Source: Paraspadella gotoi
Lineage: Eukaryota > Chaetognatha
Length of the DNA stretch: 64,000 nt
Direction: 5' to 3'
Assembly (NCBI GenBank): GCA_051294375.1
Contig: CM119266.1
Location: 22,201,875-22,265,874 of the forward strand
Position 1 is the stretch's first letter. Every line of letters begins with the position of its first letter. Made by a program: the position numbers and the translations under genes. Shown here piece by piece: positions 1 to 13,140 of the stretch. The notes beneath the pieces were generated by a model. The model saw only the letters and a list, made by a program, of their open reading frames with translations. It was not told the origin of the DNA and did not search any database.

Positions 1-10
1 NNNNNNNNNN
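1..10. other. assembly gap, 10 N
   Basis: Run of ten N at the window start. Two other 10-N gaps occur at 14,491-14,500 and 23,006-23,015. Confidence 0.99.
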
Positions 11-287
11 TTTTTTCTTTCTCCAGATTTCCTGATTCAAAAACCCATCGCTTTGTTCATCCCCCTTTCTCGATGGTTTCACGTTTCACATTTCACATTT
101 CACATTTCACGTTTCACGTTCCAAAGCTTTTCTTTTTTCTGTCATTTATTAAGTTTGATTACCATAAATTACAATAGTCTACGTTTTATCTATGTATGAG
201 GATACTCCCAGAGTTGGGAATTCGCAACCCTCTAGTGACTCGAGTTTGGATACTCTCTGTTGTTGTTCCGATCGGCTTTGTCCGGAA

Positions 288-432
<145 letters not shown>

Positions 433-1591
433 TGGCGATGGAATAGCCCGCTAATGGAGTTGCACTCGTGCGTGCGAAGTTCACTGCCTCATTTTCTCTC
501 GCTTCCTGACTGTCAAAATACAATCGCAAAATTCAACTTTCAAATTTTGTTTTTAAAAATTTAATGTTTTATTTACAAGTGTGAAGTTCATTAACTACAA
601 CTACATAATCACGCATCTGTTGAAGGTGAAATTTCGACTTCTAAAATCTGATATTATGAAGCTTTGCTTACTTCTCCTTCGTATTCCGCCAAGCGGCAAA
701 GGTAGGCCATCAGTTTGGCGGCGGCGGCGGCGGCGGCGGCGACGGCGGCGGCAGCGCCGTTAGAGGTCGAGGCGGCGGTGTCAGCGAAGACGTTAACGGC
801 GGCGGCGATTGGATCATTTTGTACGGGGAAGAGTTGGGCTGGCTAAAGGGGCGAGGGGGGGCGTTCACATGTCGAAGGTCCTTTGTCGTTTATTAATTGG
901 ATTTAAGGCGTTATCTCGATCTTGAAAGAAAAAACAAAGCGGTTGATTTACAGTCGTCATGGTAACCAATCTGATAAAATTCTAAATGCACTTGAAGTAT
1001 TAAACTCTAAGGTTCCGAAGACCGTAATTTTCGGACATTTATTGTACGATACTGATTCTGTAGACATGAAGCATTTCACCATCCCCCCAAACTAAAATCT
1101 GGACCCCACCTCTTAGATCCCCATCGGACTCAAGGGAATAAAAGCCCTTTCCCCTAACCCAAAATCTGAACCCCCCTTTATCCCCTACCTCCGTCCCTTG
1201 GGAAGGAAAATGGCCCCCGAAATTCCCGGCGGAGAGGAAATGATCCACTTTGATCTGGTCGCCGTCCGAGGAATTATGTAAACATGATTTTGGGGCCGAA
1301 GGAAAATCGATTCCGCGACCGAGATGAGACTCCTGATAGATAGTGACAGACTAGTGATAGACTTGGTGATAGTAAAAGCCCGGGATGATTGGAAGGACGA
1401 AGGAAGAAGAGAATAATATGCTAAATAACTAAATTAACTAAAGGATTGTCTGGTCGTCAACGTTAATTAGTTTCGGTTTTATTTTAATTTAGGGGGAGAA
1501 ATATTTTATCTTCACGATGAATTCTATCATCATTTACCGAATTTTATCACAAGACTTTTAAACTTGAGTTTATGCTCGAATCCTGCATACG

Positions 1592-1702
<111 letters not shown>

Positions 1703-2211
1703 CGACCTGCCCTGCGACTGGTGAAATCGTGGCCTTTGAGTCGGTGAAATAATTAATGTTTCTCGAAAAGCATTCATCTTATCGTCTATCTCTCTCTCTC
1801 GCTCTCTCGCTCTCTCTCTCTCTCATTCTCCCTCCCCCTTTTCATCATCTCTTCGATGAACAACGGACAAAGTGGAGCAGTGAGATGCGACGATGTTGTG
1901 ACTCGAAACTCGAAACTCGAGACCAAAAAAATATCTTTTTTTTGCACTTTTCGTTGAGTCCGCGTGTGGGTTTGAAACTCGAGGGCGTGGAAGAATGTGG
2001 TGAACAGCGTGGTCTCGAGCGTGGGTGTGTCTTTTGAAGTTTTACATGTGGGGTTAAATATTGAATATAAAAGTGGGCTTGAAAACGAGATAAAAATTTC
2101 ATCTGCGATTCCCAACTTTGATTTAGTCTCCCAAAAGATGGAGAAAAAAAATGTTGTTGCGGTGACGAGAGGCGAGATTTAATTTCGTCTCATTCACCGA
2201 ATTTGAAAGAC

Positions 2212-2320
<109 letters not shown>

Positions 2321-2811
2321 TTTTTGGCCTCATTTCGATTTCCCCTGCGACTTAAACCTCCCCCTACCGACCCCCTTCCGACGGCGCCTTTTTGGTTTCC
2401 TCTTCTCTTTATTTCCCAAATTTATTCGCTCATTTTCATGCGACTAATTTCCTCTCATTCAGTGAAATTAAAAATGTAAACGTTTATCCTCGTCTTAAGT
2501 CCCTCGTAATTTTTTTTTTGGAATGAATTAAGGGGGGGGTTTACCCGCGAAAAAATATTTGGCTCTCTTTTCACACTGCGCCACTTTTCCGTTCCTTTAT
2601 CCCGGAATTTTAATTAACCTTAATGTTTAACCTAAACTTTCAATAAAATTTAAAACTGTATTTAAATTTACCTAAATCAAAAATAATTAACTTACCATGG
2701 GGCGTTTTCTGGAAAAAAAAAGGCCCAAAATTTTATTCTCGGCATCTGCGATCACTGCGGCCGTAAAGTCTCGGGTTCTGTAAACTGGATCGTTGCAGTC
2801 ACCGATTCTGA

Positions 2812-2886
2812 CACAACAACAACAACAACAACAAACAACAACACAACAACAACAACAACAACACAACAACAACAACAACAAACAAA
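2812..2886. repeat. (AAC)n triplet array
   Basis: Imperfect CAA/AAC repeat, followed at about 3,027-3,110 by a GTC-rich triplet array. The matching array in copy B (12,187-12,257) is longer and purer. Confidence 0.9.
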
Positions 2887-3269
2887 CGACGAACGCCGCG
2901 GCGAAGCGATTGGACTCTAAATTTACGATGAGATTAATTATGCATCGGGACGAATTCGTCTGCTCGTTGCCGAGGTTGACCGGATCAAAACCGTCGAATT
3001 CAGCGACGCAAGAGACGGTGCCATCGGTCAACGTCGTCGTCTCAACGTCGTCGTCGTCAACGTCGTCGTCGTCATGTCACGTCGTCGTTGTCATCGTCGT
3101 CGTCGTCATCGTCTCTTTTGGAAGTCATCCGCAAAAACCGTTTTCTTTTTTTTTTTTCAATTTTTTTTGTTTCGGAATTTTTTTTCTCGTCTCTTGACGC
3201 TCTAAAGGAGAAGATAACGCCAAAGTCGTTATAGGCCAAAAGGGCTTTCTGGGGATTTTTTTAAAAAAA

Positions 3270-3270
<1 letters not shown>

Positions 3271-3345
<75 letters not shown>

Positions 3346-3385
3346 AGAACGAGAGAGAGAGAGAGAGAGAGAAGAGAGAGAGAGA
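3271..3385. repeat. (GA)n microsatellite, interrupted
   Basis: Several GA runs separated by single-base breaks. Further GA runs lie at about 3,730-3,825, with a GTC-rich triplet array between them at about 3,460-3,545. Confidence 0.9.
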
Positions 3386-3482
3386 AACGACCTGTGACCT
3401 TGAAAACCTGGTATCGGTTGAGGGGTGGAGGAATATGGAATGTTATTTTTTTTTGAAAAAGTCGTCTTCGACGTTGTCGTTG

Positions 3483-3514
<32 letters not shown>

Positions 3515-3737
3515 GTCGTCGATGTCGTCGTCGTATTTCGTTCGTCGACGTTCTCCGTGATTGATTAAAACGGATGATTTGAAAAGAGAAAACTCATTTT
3601 TTTCCCTCTTCGACTTCGAGTGAAGATTCCCGTTTTGAAAAAAAAAAGCTAAGAGAATACAAGGATCACGTGACTCGTGAGAGATGGGAGATTCATAAGT
3701 TTTGGATAGATCCCTCGCCTTGTGAATTTAAAGAGAG

Positions 3738-3819
<82 letters not shown>

Positions 3820-4820
3820 AGAGAGGAAGATAATGACAGGACGGGCCGACGTGGAGTTATTACCTTTCCTTGTTTCAAATTAAAACGAGGAATATGATCT
3901 GGAAGCATAAAGGAGCTGGAGCTCAGACAAGCTGGAGTAAGAAATTGAAAGACGATGTTTGGTTACGGGCGAAGAGGAAGGGTTGGCGGCGTGGGTGAAA
4001 GGAGGAAGCAGAGAAGGGTTAAAGAAGAAGGAAAATAGAAAAAAGGGATTTCGGATGTTGGACGGGTCATTTTTTAAGAGGATACTTGAGACAAGCGGAA
4101 CATTTGGTTTTATGCTCGGTAATTGATGAGAGCGCAAATGCAAAACTAATTTCGATCTGGGAGAGAAAAGTCACTTTGAACGAAATGAAAGATAAAAAAA
4201 CCGAACCCTCCCCCCCCACCCACAAAAAAAAAATCCCTTCGTCATTAGGATTTAGATTTTTAATTTTAATCTGCTTAAACATTTTTTTTGGATAAAAATG
4301 TATTATGATCTCGTTCATGACCTTTATTCGTTTTGATCTGATCTCGATCCTTATCTTGATCAAAACCCGTGACCGGAGATTTTGGGATTTTTAAACTTTT
4401 TCAAAAAACAAAATCGAGTGAAGATTTTTGCTCAAAATTTTTAAAGCGAAAAATATTAAGTCAAAATCACGACAAACTTTAAAATCCATGAAGAAAAAAA
4501 AATTACGATTACGCTAAATGTCACTATACAAATAAATAAATACAAAAAACAAATAGTTTTTTTCTTCGATAAAGATTTTACCAATCTTACTAGATTTACT
4601 GAAATGGTCGCGTATAGAATTATAAAATTAAATTTTAAGAAATTAGATTTTTGGAAACACACATGGAAAACTTTCGATCGAAAATTAAAAAAAAAAATCT
4701 GGTTCTCGTTTTTTTTTAAAGAGATTCTAAAACTGCTATTTTATTATCTTGTAATAGAGATGAAGGCTTAATCTACAAAAAGCCTGTCCAAAATCACGGC
4801 AAGATAACTTAATTATTAAA

Positions 4821-4893
4821 TGATGAATGAATGAATGAATGAATGAATGAATGAATGAATGAAATGAATGAATGAATGAAGATGAATGAATGA
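4821..4893. repeat. (GAAT)n tetranucleotide array
   Basis: About 17 tandem copies of a GAAT unit with small breaks. The copy-B equivalent at about 14,136-14,203 is uninterrupted. Confidence 0.93.
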
Positions 4894-7239
4894 AGGCCCT
4901 ATAACTATAACTTTTTTGTCTCATTAGTTCATCACTGCATCCCTCGTGGAATACCCTGCTTTCCGCGCCTTTCCATCGAACTTCCCTACAAGTTTAACCT
5001 CACCGACCCCCCCCCCGACACCCCGGTCTCCCTCGGTAACGGATGCGCATCTTTAAAAAGAAACCGAATGGACCGATACTCGTTTTTTTCCGTCCTCCTG
5101 TTTCGAGGTGAGAAGATAAAAATTATTGGCGGATTAAATATCGGAAGTGGTGGACGTGACTCTCTTTGCCCTTCGTTGTCGTTCGTCGTCGTTCGTCTGT
5201 TCGTTCGGTCGTTCGTCGTTCGTTCGTCGTTTTCAGTAGAGTCTGCGCGATCCTTCAGCCTCAAGAGATCCACCCATCCGCCCCCTTCAAAAAAACGAGG
5301 AGCTCTGAAAAAAAGGCGGAAATCTTTTTTTCCCCCTAAAATTCGCGTTGCGAAGTCGAAAGCCGTTGACCTTGAGCGACCTTGAAGCGAATCCAGAGTT
5401 CGAGATTTATCATCTTCTCTTGGATTTAAATCTCGCGACGAAAGATATTTTTGGACGCAGACGAGTACGTCGCTAAATTTTACCGATCTTTTTATTTCAA
5501 TTTTCATTCACATCGACTTTTTTTTTTGGGCGTTATTATTGTTTTTTTCTTTCTTCTGAATAAACAAACGCAATTCGCAGTTTGGACGGATTTTTCATTG
5601 GTACGATCGAAACAGCGCGGATCCTAGACCGCGAGCTTGTCTCGTCGTGTTGAACACAAAGCATTGCCCTTCGATTGCAGCGCAATTCTATCTTCATTAT
5701 TTTGAAGTAAAAGCTCTTCCCCAGCATTGGGGTAGAAGAAAGTTAATAACTTAACTAAAGCCAGTACCATATCTCTTTGGAGCGCAAGCGCCATTCTTTA
5801 TTTGCTTTGCAATTTCCCTCCCATATGAGTGTTGGAGAGATCAGTTTCCTCTATATTTGCGAAGGACCTCCCAGAATGACCGCGGACGCCTCGAACGCCT
5901 TTCCAGGCGTAATGGGCATAAACCATAAACAGCGAGTCTTGTAGGGATAAACCCTCGAGATTGGCGGGACGACGATGACGACGACACCAAAAACGACGAT
6001 GACGACGACGAGGACACTGAAACTTACGGCGTAGTTCGCGAGTCTAACGGGAGGCCGACGATGACGAAAACGCTGAGACACGATGTCGATGACGACGATG
6101 ACGATGACGACGACGACGACTGCCACGAACCGTCGGTTCAAACACTAAAAAAGCTCTCAGGTCCTTTTTTCACTTCGAACTTCGATTTCGCTTCCTTTTC
6201 TCCTCTTCGTCCTTTTTTATTCTTTCCCTTTTTTTTAAATTTTCCTTTTATTTCCTTTTTCTTTTTCCTTATTTGTGGTTTTCTTTAATTCTTTGCCTTT
6301 CTTGATTTTTTCCTTTTGTTCTTTTATTTTAATCCTTTTTCCTTTTTACTTTCCTTTTTTCTGTATTTTTTCCTGGTCATTCGTCCTTTTCTCTTCTTTT
6401 TGGTTATTCTTTTTCGCTTATAAACTTCGGTGTTTCGATCGCTTTGTAATACAGGATTTAAAAAAAGAAAACCATTTTTTATTTTCCTCCTCCTTTTTGT
6501 CAATAAGATAAATAATAAATGACAAATTTGATTTTTCAATGACGAAATGATGTTTGATTTTTATTGAAAAAACTTCCGACCGCAAAGAGGAAAAAAAAAG
6601 AGAAGGAGCGTTTTTTCTGTCAATTAATCCGCGTAACCGAAACTAATAACATTTCTCGAATATTAATTAATTAAGTTAGAGACGTGGCGACGAGAGCGGG
6701 CAGGCAGTCGTCGGTTGGCGGCTGGTTTGTGAATCAGCGGGGTCGGTAGCTGCTGAGAAAGAACTAGCGGGATGGTGGCGGCAGTGGGAGTTAAAAAGGA
6801 CGGTCGGCGTTTGGTAATCTGCACGGGTGGTGGCTAGTGGCTATGGAGGCCGCGGGCTTAAAACGGCGGTTGCTGGTGGTGTGGCGAGGTTGGTGGTGGT
6901 TGGGTGGCGTGATGTGGTGGCGGTGGGGGTAACTGTGGCGAGGCTTTATTTTCCTCGGCTCTTATATTATTGTTTCTTTAGTTCGTTGCTTTACAGCTTT
7001 TGATTTATATATGTGTTTTATTTCGTTTACAACAATTAGTTGAAACAGTTTACATTCAAAAGGGCGCATACAGGCATTCAGATAAACGCATAAATTGTAC
7101 AGTTTACAATTTCAACAAATATTAAATATTTAATTAACAGACGAAAAAAAGAAAAATAAAAAAAGAAAAAAAATAATCAACAATAAGCTGACAAGATTTT
7201 GTTAGCAATATTTTTCTTAGAGGAAAAAAAAGCTTGGAT

Positions 7240-8620
7240 TTCATAAGTTTTTTTGATCTACAAGCAAAAATTTTTATAGATATCATTATATTCCAAATGC
7301 AGGACCTTAATGATTCGTACACTCTCCTCATCTATTTCCAACCAAAAAAATTTTCTAATACCATCATTTATTGCTACAGTTACTGCGTTCATATCTTTTG
7401 CCAAGATACTCTTTCACTCACTTCCGTACGTAGTTATTGTGACACATATTGGTTGTAGTACCAAACGCATTAAAACTTCTTCTGAGGGTTTTATTATAAG
7501 GAATTAAGGAGACAATTGCTAGACAGGTAGAAAGAGGCATAACTCAGATAATGGGTCAAGACAAATGCTTTTTCATACTAAGATTAAAAACAGATATTTC
7601 CATCGGTCTACGAATTCAATTGATATTTCCTTTTAATTAGTAAGAATCTTGGATACAATACTTTTGTTTGCAAAATACATTGTTTTTTGTTTTTCTTAAA
7701 ATTAAAACTAAAAGCATTGCCCTACTACTATAGTTATGCACATTATATCAATCATTTTTTTCATACCAGAAATTGGTTGGAAGATAACAAAGCTATATAG
7801 GCGTCAGCGGTAAAAATGCTAGCAGAAATAATATGATCTATATGGCAACCAAAACCAGATTTTCGTTAATTGAATTAATCAAGTTCAATCAACATAAACT
7901 ATGCCCACAGATAGGGACTTAAAAATACCACCCTGACGAACCCAGAAACAATAGAGAAATAATCTGAAAAGATGTCAGACCATCTATCACCTACTGCGGA
8001 GAAATTAAGGGTACCAGTAAGTAATAAGTCGTTAAAAAACATTAAGGAAATTTTCTCTTTATGACTTTTAAAAATAAACCATTAATGGTTAACCTTGGTC
8101 AAAATCCTTTTGAGATCCATGAATGTTAGCAACACCCCAGAGAACCATTTTGGCAAAAATGATTAACACACGCTTTCATGACAAAAACAGCAGGGAAGTA
8201 GAATGATTTTTTTTTGTAACAAACTGAAGGTCATTCCAGACTCCAAATAGTGTCGATTTTCATTAAGTAGACATTTGTTCAAACATTTACTAAAAACAGA
8301 ACTGTAAAGTTATTCCTCTATAATTTTTAGCACTTGTAAAATATCACCACTATAGGGTCTTTTTACTATAGGAAACATTAACTCCAGACAAAAAATCATT
8401 ACCAACTAACCGTGCCTGGTATAAGACCATTAATAAAATTTGGAGATGTTTACAACAAAATGTTGAAGGTGCATAAATTATATGCCTCCGTCTTACACAA
8501 AATCTGGCCCAATACTTTTTTCCAGCCTTTTATTTTAGATGCCTGCTCAAAAATTATCATTCAAGACAAATAGTAACGTTAATAGATCATTCACAATGCT
8601 TTGGATTATAAGTTAAATAC
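7240..8620 (-). mobile_element. decayed LINE reverse transcriptase (copy A)
   Basis: Reading the minus strand across several frames recovers the ordered landmarks of a non-LTR retrotransposon reverse transcriptase. A KNYRGITL-like motif lies near 8,309-8,333 and an LKVIKRKFP-like segment near 8,050-8,080. A block ending in LSPYL, resembling the conserved RQGGVLSP region, lies near 7,906-7,953. A damaged catalytic box (ADAY where ADD is expected) lies near 7,780-7,825. A C-terminal TYGSE segment lies near 7,420-7,470. Stops and frameshifts occur throughout, so it is long dead. The clade is not certain; CR1/L2-like families are plausible. No endonuclease domain or element ends were recognised. 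Confidence 0.7.
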
Positions 8621-9070
8621 TCGTTCGTTAATGAATCTTTTAAATTTCATTTAATAATGGATCAAAAATCATCCATAAATACTTTTTAAAAGTGTGGACG
8701 CAAAATGATTTCAACAATTTAGACTTGTCAGTTAATTGAATCATGATAGTTAACATCAGAGTTCTTTCCTTGTATATTATTCTACGTTTTCAAATCTTTG
8801 ATCATTTTTTCTCACACATAAATTGGGTTTAATCTATTTTAAGGATCATAATGAAATTAGTTGTTTTTGATTTTTCGTAAACAATTTTATAGTGAATAAT
8901 GAGCCTTAACTTTGGCGTTTATGTAATAGGTCCAGAAAGGATGTTTTACCGTGATGCCTTCCATAATTTTGAATGAGTCGATAGTATAACTTTTAAACCT
9001 CGTTAATTCATCATCCAATAGTCTTTTGAATTTTCGGATTACTACTGTGGTAAACACAAAATGCTAAAAA

Positions 9071-9620
9071 AAACAATGGCGGGAAATTGAAAGAGGAGGA
9101 GAGATGATAGAAGAGAGAGATGAGATGAGAGAGCGAGTGGGAGAGAGAAAACGAGAGAGTGGATGCCGATGCGCGAGAGAGACGAGAGAGAGAGAGAGAT
9201 GAGGGAGAGAGAGGAGAAGAGAGAGAGGAGAGCTACTATAAATTAAAAATGGGGTAAACACGGACGATGGTTTGATTTTTTTACGTCGGGGCAAACAAAT
9301 CGAATCGCTCCGGAGATTTTTTCCCTTCGACCGCTGAGTATTATACATTTATTTCCAAAAAAATATAATATTGAGAGTTTATTAACATAATATTTAATTA
9401 ACTCTCGTTAAAAATTAATAAGAAACACGTGCGTCGAAACTTCTCCTGTTGAGCGTTCGTCTCGGTCAAACCAACTAAAAAAAATCGAGGAGCTAGAGAG
9501 ACGATTAACAAGATCAAAAAACCTTTCCTTTTATTTTGCGCTTATTTTCTGCTGCTCTCTCTCTCTTTCTCTTCTCTCTCTCTCTCTCGTCTCTCTCTCT
9601 CTCTTCTCCTCTCTCTCTTT

Positions 9621-9665
<45 letters not shown>

Positions 9666-9768
9666 CACGGTCTGCCTGCTCCCTTTTCCCTTCAGACTTT
9701 TGCGTTTGGTTTGATTTCGCTGTTTGCCCCTGTTTTGTTACTCTCACACATGATTTGCAAATCTCTCA

Positions 9769-9815
<47 letters not shown>

Positions 9816-10460
9816 TCTCTCCCTCTCTCTCTCTCTCTCTTCTCTCTTTCTCTCACCTGGATTTTCGAATAAGCCCGGTTTTTCATGTAGTTATCCTAAA
9901 ACTTCGAGATTTCATTTATTTCAAATTTTAAATATTTTGATTAATTGTTACGCAGAATTAAGGAAAAAGAATAGGATATTCATCCTTTTTTCATCCATTT
10001 TTTTTCGCTTTTATTTTTTTCTCTTTTTTTTTACGCCAAAATAATATCAACTTACCTAATTTTAAACTTTCTATTACAAGCGTTATTTTCCTCTCTTATT
10101 TTCTTTTCTTTCTTTCTTTTTTCTATCTTTTCTTTTTCTTTTTCTTTTTTTCTTTCTTTCTTTTCTTTCCTTTCTTTCTTTCTTTCTTTCTTTTTTCTCT
10201 CTTTCTTTCTTTGCTTTCTTTCTTTCTTTCTTTCTTTCTTCTTTCTTGTTTTCTTTTGTTTCCATTTTTCTTTTTTCTCCACTTTTAAACTCTTTCTTTC
10301 TTTTTCCTTTTTTGTTCTTTTCTTTCTTTCTTTTTTTTATTTTGTCTCATCTTTCTTTTCTTCATTTTCCCGTCCTCCTGCCTCTTCCTCCTACTCTTTC
10401 TCCAGATGGAGATGTTATAGGAGGTAAAATCTAGGGAACCATTTTACTCTCGCTCTTAAA

Positions 10461-10514
<54 letters not shown>

Positions 10515-10698
10515 TTCGCAAGCCTTTTTCGTAACCAGGGGATATTTCGGTCGTCGTCGTCTTCGTCGTTTTCGTCGTCATTATCGTTCACGCGACGTCT
10601 TTCACAGCATTGCGTTACAAATCGATAGAGAGAACAAAGCACTGATCATCTTTGTTGTTCGTTGTTTTCGCTATTTTTTATGTCCTTCTCTCTCTCTC
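9071..10698. repeat. CT- and CTTT-rich tract
   Basis: Low-complexity DNA: GA-rich at 9,090-9,230, (CT)n at about 9,554-9,660 and 9,765-9,855, a pyrimidine tract of CTTT units at about 10,090-10,340, and (CT)n at 10,463-10,511. No gene is visible. Confidence 0.85.
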
Positions 10699-11120
10699 TT
10701 TCTCTCTTCTCAGAGCCCCAAAATTCATAAATTTTTTTTGTTCAAAAAAATTTAATTTTTTTCCCTCTCAGATTTTCGTGTCCATTGGTATTTTAACGCT
10801 GACTACGCACTTTCGGGCTGCTGAATGTTTTTTTATTATTTTTCCACAAATTTCGTCGGGCGTTTTCTTTTGTTTTAAACTTTTTTTTTTATCAACTTTC
10901 CACTTTTTTAACTTTTTCCCTTCTTTCCCTTTTTTTTCTCGACTGCGAAACGATTTTGTCACGAAAGTCGAAAAGAACCTTTGAAAAAAAAAGGAAAAAA
11001 AAAAAAGAAAGAAGCCACAAATTAAGATCAGCACAAAATTAGTCAGAATTCGGAGCGAAAGAATAAAAATTAGTCAAATTACTCGAAAAAAGGAGAGAGA
11101 GAAAAGAATATTGTTGGCTA

Positions 11121-11145
11121 NNNNNNNNNNNNNNNNNNNNNNNNN
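11121..11145. other. assembly gap, 25 N
   Basis: Exactly 25 N between copies A and B. An identical 25-N gap sits between copies B and C (20,343-20,367). Both follow the same left sequence ending TTGTTGGCTA. Confidence 0.99.
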
Positions 11146-11554
11146 TCTCTCGCTCTCTCTCTCTCTCATTCTCCCTCCCCCTTTTCATCATCTCTTCGAT
11201 GAACAACGGACAAAGTGGAGCAGTGAGATGCGACGATGTGTGACTCGAAACTCGAAACTCGAAACCAAAAAAATATCTTTTTTTTGCACTTTTCGTTGAG
11301 TCCGCGTGTGGGTTTGAAACTCGAGGGCGTGGAAGAATGTGGTGAACAGCGTGGTCTCGAGCGTGGGTGTGTCCTTTTGGAGTTTTACATGTGGGGTTAA
11401 ATATTGAATATAAAAGTGGCTTGAAAACGAGATAAAAATTTCATCTGCGATTCCCAACTTTGATTTAGTCTCCCAAAAGGATGGAGAAAAAAAATGTTGT
11501 TGCGGTGACGAGAGGCGAGATTTAATTTCGTCTCATTCACCGAATTTGAAAGAC

Positions 11555-11604
<50 letters not shown>

Positions 11605-11614
11605 TTCTACTTCT

Positions 11615-11668
<54 letters not shown>

Positions 11669-12186
11669 GTTCTCTCTCTCATCGTTTTTTTGGCCCTCAT
11701 TTCGATTTCCCCTGCCGACTTAAACCTCCCCCTTACCCGACCCCCTTCCGACGGCGCCTTTTTGGTTTCCTCTTCTCTTTATTTCCAAATTTATTCGCTT
11801 CATTTTCATGCGACTAATTTCTCTCTCAATTCGAGTGAAATTAAAAAATGATAAACGTTTATCCTCGTCTTACGTCCCTCGTAATTTTTTTTTTGGAATG
11901 AATTAAGGGGGGGGGTTTACCCCGCGAAAAAATATTTGGCTCTCTTTTCACACTGCGCCACTTTTCCGTTCCTTTATCCCGGAATTTTAATTTAACCTTA
12001 ATGTTTAACCTAAACTTTCAATAAAATTTTAAACTGTATTTAAAATTTACCTAATTCAAAAATAATTAATTACCATGGGGCGTTCTGGAAAAAAAAAGGC
12101 CCAAATTTTATTCTCGGCATCTGCGATCACTGCGGCCGTAAAGTCTCGGGTTCTGTAAACTGGATTCGTTGCAGTCACCGATTCTG

Positions 12187-12256
<70 letters not shown>

Positions 12257-12617
12257 CGACGACGACGCCGGCGAAGCGATTGGACTCTAAATTTACGATG
12301 AGATTAATTATGCATCGGGACGAATTCGTCTGCTCCGTTGCCGAGGTTGACCGGATCAAACCGTCGAATTCAGCGACGCAAGAGACGGTGCCATCGTCAA
12401 CGTCGTCGTCGTCAACGTCGTGCGTCTTTGCTGAAGTCATCCGCCAAAAAACCGTTTTCTTTTTTTTTTTCCAATTTTTTTTTGTTTCGAATTTTTTTCT
12501 CGTCGTCTTTGACGCTCGAAAGGAGAAGATAACGCCAACAGTCGATTTATGAGCCAAAGGGCTTTCTGGGGATTTTTAAAAAAAGGAAGAGAGAGAGAGA
12601 GAGAAGAGAGGAGAGAG

Positions 12618-12653
<36 letters not shown>

Positions 12654-12805
12654 AAGAAGAGAGGAAGAGAACGAGTAGGGAGAGAAGAGAAGAGAGAGAG
12701 AGAGAGAGAGAGAACGACCCTGTGACCTTGAAAACCTGGTATCGGTGAGGGGTGGAGGAATATGGAATGTTATTTTTGAAAAAGTCGTCTTCGACGTTGT
12801 CGTTG

Positions 12806-12837
<32 letters not shown>

Positions 12838-13051
12838 GTCGTCGATGTCGTCGTCGTATTCGTCGTCGACGTTCTCCGTGATTGATTAAAACGGATGATT
12901 TGAAAAAGAGAAAACTCATTTTTTTCCCTCTTCGACTTCGAGTGAAGATTCGCCGTTTGAAAAAAAAAGCTAAGAGAATACAAGGGATCACGTGACTCGT
13001 GAGAGATGGGAGATTCATAAGTTTTGGAAAGATCCCTCGCCTTGTGAATTT

Positions 13052-13053
<2 letters not shown>

Positions 13054-13137
<84 letters not shown>
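13054..13137. repeat. (GA)n microsatellite
   Basis: About 84 bp of pure GA. The counterpart in copy A (3,730-3,825) is interrupted. Confidence 0.95.

Positions 13138-13140
<3 letters not shown>

Noticed and set aside
1039-1248. 69-codon minus-strand frame rich in Gly
   Set aside because: It arises from a C-rich patch with internal repetition and has no supporting context.
4821-4893. CRISPR-like array
   Set aside because: It is a plain GAAT tetranucleotide repeat without spacers, in a eukaryotic genome.
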